Below, piece after piece: positions 1 through 5,658 of a stretch of DNA of 9,162 nt. The stretch spans positions 1 through 9,162 of the forward strand of contig JAHZGA010000030.1 in the NCBI GenBank assembly GCA_019421005.1, written 5' to 3'. A program made the translations under genes and the position numbers. The number at the start of each line of letters is the position of its first letter. Position 1 is the stretch's first letter. The stretch is from a bacterium (lineage in GTDB: Bacteria > Bacillota_I > Bacilli_A > RF39 > UBA660). The notes below the pieces were generated by a model. The model worked only from the letters and a program-made list of their open reading frames with translations. It was not told the DNA's origin and made no database searches.

Positions 1-160
1 TAACCGCTGAAAGCATCTAAGCGGGAAGCCAACTTCAAGATGAGTTTTCCCATTACGTAAGTAAGTAAGATCCCAGAAAGACTATCTGGTTGATAGGCTA
101 GAGGTGTAAGTATGGCAACATATTGAGCTGACTAGTACTAATAGATCGAGGATTTAATCC
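1..160 (+). rRNA. rrl: 23S ribosomal RNA, 3' end (partial)
   Basis: The left edge cuts into the 3' end of a large-subunit rRNA gene. The opening blocks (ccgctgaaagcatctaagcg, and later ctgactagtactaatagatc) are the conserved final helices of bacterial 23S rRNA, and the closing gaggatttaatcc corresponds to the 3' strand that pairs with the 23S 5' end. The exact 3' nucleotide is approximate (about 157-160) because the partner strand is outside the window. It lies about 68 nt upstream of 5S in the usual order. The spacer contains only a small hairpin (202-207 with 212-217), probably a processing element. Confidence 0.96.
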
Positions 161-227
161 TATTATATTTTCTAATTTGAATTCCACATTATCATGTTTT
201 CAGAGAATTATTTCTCTAATTTATTTA

Positions 228-333
228 AATTGGTGACGATAGCAAAGTGGATACACCTGTTCCCATCTCGAACACAGAAGTTAAGCACTTTAACGGCGAA
301 AATAGTGTAAGCGAAGATAGCAAGTTGCCAATT
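228..333 (+). rRNA. rrf: 5S ribosomal RNA
   Basis: The conserved core ttcccatctcgaacac and the following agaagttaagc identify 5S rRNA. The terminal helix forms between aattggtgac (228-237) and gttgccaatt (324-333) with G-U pairs tolerated, which sets both ends. The resulting length of about 106 nt is shorter than the roughly 116 nt usual in Bacillota and falls in the range known for Mollicutes. It is the last gene of the rRNA operon and is followed at once by a T-run and a hairpin terminator. Confidence 0.95.
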
Positions 334-345
334 TTTTTTGTGCTC

Positions 346-377
346 AAATCTTCATAAATTGAAGATTTTTTGTTTTT
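346..377 (+). terminator. rRNA operon intrinsic terminator
   Basis: A perfect 9-bp stem (aaatcttca, 346-354, with tgaagattt, 360-368) and a 5-nt loop run into a T-rich tail at 366-377. It sits 12 nt after 5S and separates the rRNA operon from the tsaE promoter. Confidence 0.85.
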
Positions 378-393
378 AAATTAATAAAATACC

Positions 394-422
394 TTGTATT
401 ACGTTATTATATTTTGTATAAT
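394..422 (+). promoter_or_regulatory. Sigma-A-type promoter of the tsaE operon
   Basis: TTGTAT (394-399), a 17-nt spacer and a perfect TATAAT (417-422). The expected start site is near 429-430, which leaves a leader of only about 9-10 nt before the tsaE ATG at 439, with the weak SD ggtg at its very 5' end. Confidence 0.75.
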
Positions 423-438
423 AATATTGGTGATATAA

Positions 439-888
439 ATGGAATATAAAATAACAACTCGCAATGAATATGATACTATTCAAATTGCACAAAATTTTGA
501 ATCAGAGAAGTTTCCTAACATGATAATATGTTTAAATGGAGAATTAGGCAGTGGTAAAACAGTATTTACCAAAGGAATAGCTAATGCACTAGGAATTGAA
601 GAAAGTATTACTTCACCTACTTTTACAATTATTAAAGAATATGATGGTGAGCTACCACTTTATCATATGGATGTCTATCGATTAGATGGTGATATTTCTG
701 AAGTTGGAATTGAAGAATATTTTACTAAAGGTGGTGTTGTAGTCATTGAATGGGCTGATACCATAAAAAAATATTTACCAAAAGAAAGATTAGATATTAA
801 GTTTAAAATAATTGATGAAAATAAAAGAGTGTTGATAATGGAACCACATGGTACTCAATATGAAGAATTATGTGAGGCTGTCCTTTGA
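439..888 (+). CDS. tsaE: tRNA t6A biosynthesis ATPase TsaE
   Basis: TsaE is the P-loop ATPase that works with TsaB and TsaD to place threonylcarbamoyl on A37 of ANN-reading tRNAs; its ATP turnover resets the TsaBD complex. The 149 residues match the family length. Visible motifs are Walker A GELGSGKT (34-41), the SPTFTIIKEY segment (59-68) typical of the family, HMDVYRL (76-82) and the VIEWAD Walker-B-like strand (102-107). The ATG follows ggtgat. It is the first gene of a four-gene cluster, and its TGA shares bases with the TTG start of tsaB (sequence ttga). The TGA stop is direct evidence that UGA is not read as Trp here. Confidence 0.96.
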   Translation: MEYKITTRNEYDTIQIAQNFESEKFPNMIICLNGELGSGKTVFTKGIANALGIEESITSPTFTIIKEYDGELPLYHMDVYRLDGDISEVGIEEYFTKGGVVVIEWADTIKKYLPKERLDIKFKIIDENKRVLIMEPHGTQYEELCEAVL

Positions 889-1508
889 AATATTTTTTTT
901 TAGATACATCTAATTCTCATTTAACTGTAGCGATTTATAAAAATAAAACTTTACTAGCAGGTTATAATAAACCATGTGATAATAAATTATCTGCTGATAT
1001 AATGCCAATAATTGATGAAGTATTTAAAAAAGCTGGAACAAGTCTTTGGGATATAGATAAAATATTCGTTGTAATTGGGCCAGGGTCATTTACTGGTATA
1101 AGAATAGGAGTTACTATTGCAAAAACTTTAGCATGGGCTTCTAATACCGAAATTGTACCAATTTCAAGTTTAGAATTTATGGCAACAACTAAAGTTAGAA
1201 CTTCTTATACAGTGCCAATAATTGATGCAAGAAGAGGTTATGTATATGCAGGTTTATATGATAAAAAATTAAACAAAATAAGGGAAGATCAATATATTAG
1301 TTTGGAAGATTTAAAAAAACAATTAGGAAATACTAAATATACTATTGTTTCATATGATGAAATTAATGAAAAAAAATTATATACTAATATAAACATAAAT
1401 ATGATATTAAAAAAGCACTTAAATGATAAAGCAGTTAATCCTCATTTAATAAATCCTTCATATTTAAAATTAACTGAAGCTGAAGAAAAATTAAAACATG
1501 CTTCGTAA
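885..1508 (+). CDS. tsaB: tRNA t6A biosynthesis protein TsaB
   Basis: TsaB is the inactive-paralogue scaffold that dimerises with TsaD in the t6A complex. The N-terminal ASKHA strand LDTSNSHLTVAIY (6-18), GPGSFTGIRIG (65-75) and IDARRGYVYAGLY (113-125) are family signatures. At 207 residues it is slightly short, with a brief C-terminal lobe, but it is not broken. It starts at TTG (885), supported by SD gtgagg (872-877) seven bases upstream and by the 4-nt overlap with the tsaE stop, so translational coupling is likely. Its end overlaps the rimI start by 11 nt. Confidence 0.94.
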   Translation: MKYFFLDTSNSHLTVAIYKNKTLLAGYNKPCDNKLSADIMPIIDEVFKKAGTSLWDIDKIFVVIGPGSFTGIRIGVTIAKTLAWASNTEIVPISSLEFMATTKVRTSYTVPIIDARRGYVYAGLYDKKLNKIREDQYISLEDLKKQLGNTKYTIVSYDEINEKKLYTNININMILKKHLNDKAVNPHLINPSYLKLTEAEEKLKHAS

Positions 1509-1908
1509 TTTAGATGTTAAAGATTTAGATATAATTAATTATTTTTTGAGTGAACTTGAAGCATTAGAACTAACTGAAAAAGATTTAAAAAATAATATTC
1601 ACAATTATATTGGATATGAAATAGATGGTAAAATAGTTGGATTTATAGGTTATTCAATTTATATTGATCGAGCTGAAATTGATTATATTTTTGTAAATTA
1701 TCATTATCGTTTAAAAAAAATAGCTTCAAAAATGTTACAATATGTAAGTAATATATGTTTAAAATCATGTTATAATATTACTTTGGAAGTGAAAAAATCT
1801 AATAAAAACGCAATTGCAATGTATCAAAAATTTGGATTTAAAGAAATTAAAACTATAAAAAATTATTACAAAAATGAAGATGGAATTTTGATGGAGGTTA
1901 TATTATGA
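1498..1908 (+). CDS. rimI: GNAT N-acetyltransferase, RimI-like
   Basis: This is a 136-residue single-domain GNAT protein in the position RimI normally holds between tsaB and tsaD. RimI acetylates the N-terminal alanine of ribosomal protein S18 with acetyl-CoA. The C-terminal motif NKNAIAMYQKFGFKEI (103-118) is typical of the family. The acetyl-CoA pyrophosphate loop, normally Q/R-x-x-G-x-G/A, reads R71-L-K-K-I-A76, so its central glycine is a lysine; activity or substrate may therefore have drifted. The start overlaps the end of tsaB by 11 nt and lacks a strong SD, so coupling is likely. The stop shares ATGA with the tsaD start. Confidence 0.85.
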   Translation: MLRNLDVKDLDIINYFLSELEALELTEKDLKNNIHNYIGYEIDGKIVGFIGYSIYIDRAEIDYIFVNYHYRLKKIASKMLQYVSNICLKSCYNITLEVKKSNKNAIAMYQKFGFKEIKTIKNYYKNEDGILMEVIL

Positions 1909-2921
1909 AAGATATATATATACTTGCAATAGAATCAAGTTGTGATGAAACAAGTGCTTCTATTGTTAAAAATGGGTGTGAAGAAATAGCAACAGTAATT
2001 TCAACTCAAATTGATATTCATAAGCAATATGGTGGAGTTGTACCTGAAATTGCAAGTAGAAATCATATTGAGAATATTACAATTGTTATTGAAGAAACTT
2101 TAAAAAAAGCGAATATGAAAATGGCCCAAATTGATGCAATTGCTGTTACTAATGGTCCTGGATTAATTGGTTCATTATTAGTAGGGACAATGGCAGCAAA
2201 AACGTTATCATATCTTTATAAAAAACCTTTAATCCCTGTTCATCATATAGCAGGACATATATATGCGAATAATTTAGTTAAACCGTTAAAATTTCCTTTA
2301 ATTGCTTTAGTCGTCAGCGGAGGACATACTGAACTTATATATATGCGTGAACATTATTCATTTAAAAAAATTGGTGGAACTGTTGATGATGCAGCTGGAG
2401 AGGCTTATGATAAAGTTGCTCGAATTATGGGATTAAATTATCCTGGTGGTCCTATCATTGATACACTCGCGCATTTAGGAAAACCAAGATATAAACTTCC
2501 AATTCCGATGGATGATGATAGCTATAATTTTAGTTTTAGTGGGTTAAAAAGTTCTGTAATTAATCTTGTTCATAATGAGAAACAAAGAGGAAATGAGATT
2601 GATAATAATGATTTATCTGCATCATTTCAAAATGTAGTAGTTGGAATTTTAACGAAAAAAACAATACATGCTTTAAATGAATTAGGAATAAATAATTTAA
2701 TAGTAGCAGGTGGAGTAGCTGCCAATACTGGGTTAAAAGAAAAATTACAACAATTATGTAAAGAAAACAATATAGATTTATCAATTCCACCATTAAATTA
2801 CTGTACAGATAATGCAACAATGATTGGAGCAGCTGGATATTATGCTTATAAACAAGGTATTACAGCCGATTTAACTTTAAATGCAGAAGCTAATATAAAA
2901 TTGTGTGATAGTTATGAATAA
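1905..2921 (+). CDS. tsaD: tRNA t6A37 threonylcarbamoyltransferase TsaD
   Basis: TsaD transfers the threonylcarbamoyl group from TC-AMP to A37. It is a full-length (338 residues) Kae1/Gcp/YgjD-family ASKHA protein. ESSCDET (10-16), the metal-binding HIAGH (H114, H118), VSGGHTELIYM (137-147), DDAAGEAYDKVARIMG (161-176), FSGLKSS (211-217), the nucleotide-binding VAGGVAANTGL (267-277) and CTDNATMIG with metal ligand D302 are all intact. A strong SD ggagg (1892-1896) precedes the ATG, which overlaps the rimI TGA. TsaC/YwlC, which makes TC-AMP, is not in the window. Confidence 0.97.
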   Translation: MKDIYILAIESSCDETSASIVKNGCEEIATVISTQIDIHKQYGGVVPEIASRNHIENITIVIEETLKKANMKMAQIDAIAVTNGPGLIGSLLVGTMAAKTLSYLYKKPLIPVHHIAGHIYANNLVKPLKFPLIALVVSGGHTELIYMREHYSFKKIGGTVDDAAGEAYDKVARIMGLNYPGGPIIDTLAHLGKPRYKLPIPMDDDSYNFSFSGLKSSVINLVHNEKQRGNEIDNNDLSASFQNVVVGILTKKTIHALNELGINNLIVAGGVAANTGLKEKLQQLCKENNIDLSIPPLNYCTDNATMIGAAGYYAYKQGITADLTLNAEANIKLCDSYE

Positions 2922-3408
2922 TTTAGAAACATTTTTAAATGATAATGATATTAAAGAAAATGAAATGATTTTTGTTGAACCAGGTCAATATGGTATTACT
3001 AATAGAAGAGAACATTTTGTTGTAACTAATTATACTTTTAGTTGTACTAATTTATTAGTTTATACGGACCATTTTGCCTTTTTAGCTCATTTATTTCCAA
3101 GTGAAACATTAGGAAGAAATTATGTTTTAGATGAAAGAATAGATAAAATAAAGCAAATAATTAATGTATTTAAGAAAAATATTACTGAAGTTAATGTATT
3201 AATTGGTTTAGGAATAAGTGGTGGAGAAACTGCTACTTATCATGATTTATCTATTGTAGAAAAAAAATTAAAAATTTTAGAGGATTTTTGTAGTCAAAAT
3301 GGTATTAATTATATTAGAGAAGATAATATAGTTAGTCAATTTTTAGGGTACGATGTATTATCAAAAACTTTAATATGTGATGATAATGAAAAAAGATTAA
3401 GTTATTAA
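2914..3408 (+). CDS. Unrecognised small protein with CheD-like Thr/Cys/His pattern
   Basis: A 164-residue soluble protein with no signal or membrane segment. The ATG at 2914 overlaps the tsaD stop by 8 nt; an in-frame GTG at 2905 is also possible. I do not recognise a named family with certainty. The arrangement T38-x5-C44-x14-H59, with H59 in FLAHLFP and a later GLGISGGET segment (98-106), resembles CheD receptor glutamine deamidases, whose catalytic Thr-Cys-His in Thermotoga is T21/C27/H44 and whose His sits in a GLAHxMLP-type strand. No chemotaxis gene is visible, so a chemoreceptor role is unlikely. It could be a divergent deamidase-fold protein co-transcribed with the t6A genes. Its 3' end converges on and overlaps the ABC permease gene. 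Confidence 0.7.
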   Translation: MNNLETFLNDNDIKENEMIFVEPGQYGITNRREHFVVTNYTFSCTNLLVYTDHFAFLAHLFPSETLGRNYVLDERIDKIKQIINVFKKNITEVNVLIGLGISGGETATYHDLSIVEKKLKILEDFCSQNGINYIREDNIVSQFLGYDVLSKTLICDDNEKRLSY

Positions 3409-3416
3409 TCTTTTTT
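3389..3416. terminator. Bidirectional palindromic terminator inside two convergent gene ends
   Basis: A perfect 12-bp inverted repeat, aaaaaagattaa (3389-3400) and ttaatctttttt (3405-3416), has a 4-nt loop. Each arm ends in a T-run on its own strand, so it can stop transcription both ways. It carries the stop codons of the CheD-like gene (TAA 3406-3408) and of the ABC permease (minus-strand TAA, 3399-3397). Confidence 0.85.
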
Positions 3417-4182
3417 CTATATATAAAATAATGTAATACATAATTGCCGAAACGATGGCTAAAATTAAAATACCTGTTATAACTAAATTTAAGTTAAAAA
3501 CTTGTGAACCATACATTATTAAATAACCAATTCCATCTTTTGAAACTAAAAATTCTCCCATGATAACTCCAATTAAAGACATGCTGACATTTATTTTTAA
3601 AGCATTAATAAAGGCCGGATAACTACTTGGTAAAACTAATTTAGTATAGATTTGTCTTTTAGTCGCTTTAAAAGATTTCATTAGTTTTATTTTATTATAA
3701 TCAACTTCAATAAAGCTTTGGTAAATATTAATTATAGTAATAATTACGGAAATTAATAAGGCCATTAAAATAATTGAATTAATACCAGCTCCAGCCCAAA
3801 TGATAATAATTGGACCAAGTGCGACTTTAGGCAAACTATTCAAAATGGTTAAATAAGGATCAATTACTTTAGCTAAAAAACTATTCCACCATAAAATTGT
3901 TGCAATTAATATACCAATTATAGTTCCAAGTGAAAAACTAATAATTGTTTCAAAAACTGTAATCCAAATGTGATGCCATAATTCACCACTGTTATTAAGT
4001 GATATAATGGTTTTTACAACTTGTTTTGGTGTTGAAGTAATAAAAGTATTGATTAAATTGTAATCAGCTAAAAATTGCCATATAACTATGAATATTATTA
4101 TAATCATTATTTGAGTTAGTCTGATAAAGAAGTTTCTTTTTTTTAAACTTTTTAAATAATTTTTATGTTCTGCACTAATCAT
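3397..4182 (-). CDS. ABC transporter permease, SsuC/TauC/ThiX type
   Basis: This is the integral membrane subunit of a binding-protein-dependent importer of the NitT/TauT group, with 261 residues and about six hydrophobic helices starting near residues 22-40. STPKQV and the cytoplasmic loop SFKATKRQIYTKLVLPSSYP match the EAA coupling loop (x-x-LP ending) that contacts the ATPase, although the loop's usual glycine is replaced. The start is ambiguous: ATG at 4182 has SD ggaagga about 12 nt away, while an in-frame TTG at 4191 lies only about 3 nt from it; I chose ATG. It overlaps the ATPase gene by 8 nt. The C-terminus lies in the shared terminator palindrome. Substrate class is not resolvable. 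Confidence 0.9.
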   Translation of the reverse strand: MISAEHKNYLKSLKKRNFFIRLTQIMIIIIFIVIWQFLADYNLINTFITSTPKQVVKTIISLNNSGELWHHIWITVFETIISFSLGTIIGILIATILWWNSFLAKVIDPYLTILNSLPKVALGPIIIIWAGAGINSIILMALLISVIITIINIYQSFIEVDYNKIKLMKSFKATKRQIYTKLVLPSSYPAFINALKINVSMSLIGVIMGEFLVSKDGIGYLIMYGSQVFNLNLVITGILILAIVSAIMYYIILYIEKRLIT

Positions 4183-4921
4183 GAAAATCAATATCCTTCC
4201 AAATTAAATCATAATAATAAGAAAATTCTTTAGCCTTTCTGTTTTCAATAGGATTTGTTTTATTGGATAGATTAATTTCATAAATATTTTTAATAACACA
4301 TGGTCTTTTTGATAAAACAATAATGCGATCGGCCATGCTGATGGCCTCTGCTAAATCATGAGTTACCATAATAGCGCTTTTGTTTTCATTTTTTATTATT
4401 TTATAAACATCATCTGAAACAGCTAATCTCGTTTGGTAATCTAAAGCTGAAAAAGGTTCATCTAATAAAAGTATATCAGGGTTAGTTGCAAGTGTTCTGA
4501 TTAAAGCAACCCTTTGACGCATTCCCCCGGATAAATTACTAGGATAACTATTTACAAAATCTTTTAAACCATATTTTTTCAATAGTTTTAAAACATTCTT
4601 TTTTGTTTTGTCATTAAGATTATTATTTAATTCAAGTCCAAGCAAACAATTATTTAAAATTGTTCTCCACTCAAATAAACTGTCATACTGTAACATATAA
4701 CCTATTTTAGTATTATCTTTAAACTTAAATAAACCATCTGATTTATTTTCTAAACCACATAAAATAGATAAAATAGTTGATTTACCACAACCACTTGGTC
4801 CAACAATTGCAACAAACTCTTTTTCTTTTAATTCAAAAGAAAAATCTTTAATTGCTAAAATTTCTTCTTTTTTAGTATGATACGTTTTACTTAAATTTTT
4901 AATTTCTAAAATGTTGTTCAT
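4175..4921 (-). CDS. ABC transporter ATP-binding protein, SsuB/TauB/ThiZ type
   Basis: This nucleotide-binding subunit powers the importer. All parts are present in its 248 residues: Walker A GPSGCGKST (41-49), Q-loop Q78 in MLQYDSLFEWRT, signature LSGGMRQR (130-137), Walker B LLLDEP (151-156), D-loop SALD (158-161) and the switch H188 in VTHDLAEA. The WRT after the Q-loop is typical of the NitT/TauT ATPases. A strong SD (aaggggg on the minus strand, just upstream) supports the ATG at 4921. It is followed by the overlapping permease and is separated from the binding-protein gene by 727 bp of degenerate sequence. No convincing promoter of its own was found; a TTGTCA/TATAAC pair with a 21-nt spacer is too widely spaced. 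Confidence 0.95.
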   Translation of the reverse strand: MNNILEIKNLSKTYHTKKEEILAIKDFSFELKEKEFVAIVGPSGCGKSTILSILCGLENKSDGLFKFKDNTKIGYMLQYDSLFEWRTILNNCLLGLELNNNLNDKTKKNVLKLLKKYGLKDFVNSYPSNLSGGMRQRVALIRTLATNPDILLLDEPFSALDYQTRLAVSDDVYKIIKNENKSAIMVTHDLAEAISMADRIIVLSKRPCVIKNIYEINLSNKTNPIENRKAKEFSYYYDLIWKDIDFHD

Positions 4922-4984
4922 ATATTGCCCCCTTATAATTTATTTTATGAAAAATGTTATAAATGGTTAATAAAAAAACTACTG

Positions 4985-5004
4985 ACAATCTTAATTCTTT
5001 TTTT
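4985..5004 (+). repeat. 20-bp direct repeat, copy 1 (flanks the decayed segment)
   Basis: acaatcttaattcttttttt here matches positions 5639-5658 with one mismatch (c versus a at the 13th base). The 5639 copy overlaps the stop codon of the ABC binding-protein gene. The two copies bracket about 630 bp of gene remnants. Confidence 0.7.
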
Positions 5005-5053
5005 AAGGCATTGATAACTATAAAATCTAATCATCTTTAAATCCTATCTATAA

Positions 5054-5316
5054 CATCTGTGCTATCATTTAAATAATATATTTAAAGAAAATGAATTAAA
5101 CAAAGATTCAGTTGTCAAGGATTTCTTGACAACTGCTAAAGATGGTAAAAAATATAATATTTTACATTACAATTTAGATGCATTATTGCTGTTGAATATA
5201 GAATTAATTTTAAAAAAGCAACTGAATTTAGAATGTGGGTCACTATAAAGAAGTTATTAACAAATATCATATAAAAATAAGTCCTGATGATAATATAAGT
5301 GATTGTTATGACCTAA
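5054..5316 (+). pseudogene. RhuM-family protein remnant, at least two frameshifts
   Basis: The frame from 5054 reads HLCYHLNNIFKENELNKDS and goes on through FLTTAKDGKKYN to HYNLDAL (5165-5185). After a one-base loss near 5185 the next frame gives IAVEYRINFKKATEFRMWVT (5185-5244). After a second one-base loss near 5245 a third frame gives KEVINKYHIKISPDD (5247-5291). Joined, this follows the order I recall for virulence RhuM-family proteins (HLxNIxKExEL, then YNLD, then GYRVNSxxATxFRxWAT, then LKEYIIKG). RhuM genes are accessory genes, often near mobile elements or restriction loci. The N-terminus and C-terminal half are missing. The assignment is from memory of the family; the frameshifts are read directly. 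Confidence 0.65.
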
Positions 5317-5418
5317 AAATTTTACTATCTATATCGAAGTGAAATTGTGAAAGCATTTAATTATTTAAAAGAAAGAATTAGAACTTGTGATAAAGACAAT
5401 ATTGATTTAAGTAGATAA
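5317..5418 (+). pseudogene. Coding remnant of unknown family
   Basis: A stop-to-stop frame encodes KFYYLYRSEIVKAFNYLKER and then IRTCDKDNIDLSR, ending at TAA 5416-5418. It has no start codon or RBS, but its composition resembles real protein. The preceding frame (5232-5342) runs into it through ISPDDNISDCYDL, so it may be the tail of the same broken gene as the RhuM-like remnant or a fragment of another. I do not recognise the family. Confidence 0.35.
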
Positions 5419-5431
5419 AATGTAAAATCCG

Positions 5432-5472
5432 ACTAATTATACACAAATATTTAACTTTTATATATAATTAGT
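5432..5472. repeat. 10-bp perfect inverted repeat, possible old operator
   Basis: actaattata (5432-5441) and tataattagt (5463-5472) are perfect complements separated by 21 nt. The repeat lies just upstream of the short open start at 5497 and has no T-run, so an operator is more likely than a terminator. In AT-rich DNA a chance origin remains possible. Confidence 0.35.
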
Positions 5473-5496
5473 ATAAAATTATTTAAGGTAATAATT

Positions 5497-5590
5497 ATGC
5501 TATTTTTTATAAAGAATTAAAAGAAAATTAAAAACGGATTATCAAATACAAAAAGCAGTATCCAATAAAGAATATTATAAAGAAAACTGA
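5497..5590 (+). pseudogene. Truncated gene start, possibly AbiEi-like antitoxin
   Basis: An ATG (5497) with a weak SD taagg opens MLFFIKN and stops. A neighbouring frame gives RIKRKLKTDYQIQKAVSNKE (up to about 5572) followed by YYKEN and TGA (5588). Shifted together, they resemble the N-terminal helix-turn-helix start I recall for Firmicute AbiEi-type antitoxins (KLKxxYGxDYxIxKAIxNKELYK). The rest of the gene is absent and the frame runs into the 5583 hairpin. The inverted repeat upstream would fit autoregulation, known for AbiEi. This is a weak, memory-based call. Confidence 0.3.
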
Positions 5591-5621
5591 TAACTAGAAA
5601 ATATTTCTAAATATCAGTTTT
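5583..5621. terminator. Bidirectional hairpin terminator downstream of the ABC binding-protein gene
   Basis: aaaactgata (5583-5592) pairs with tatcagtttt (5612-5621), and an inner stem tagaaa (5595-5600) pairs with tttcta (5604-5609) around loop ata. T-rich tracts follow on both strands. It is 28 nt past the stop of the minus-strand binding-protein gene and would separate that gene from the ATPase and permease. Confidence 0.7.
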
Positions 5622-5638
5622 AATTTTTAATAAATCTA

Positions 5639-5658
5639 ACAATCTTAATTATTTTTTT
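5639..5658 (+). repeat. 20-bp direct repeat, copy 2
   Basis: acaatcttaattattttttt is the partner of 4985-5004 (19 of 20 bases identical). It includes the stop codon and last two lysine codons of the binding-protein gene on the minus strand. Confidence 0.7.

Noticed and set aside
2560..2820. Open reading frame on the minus strand inside tsaD
   Set aside because: It lies fully opposite a well-supported tsaD coding region, has no recognisable motif or plausible start site, and its leucine-rich, low-complexity product is what antisense AT-rich coding DNA gives.
4922..4992. Promoter for the ATPase-permease genes (TTGTCA and TATAAC on the minus strand)
   Set aside because: The spacer is 21 nt, outside the normal range, and other AT-rich hexamers match equally well.
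5110..5134. Perfect 10-bp hairpin agttgtcaag/cttgacaact as a terminator
   Set aside because: No T-run follows on either strand, and the bases fit the reading frame of the RhuM-like remnant (SVVKDFLTT). It is more likely incidental.
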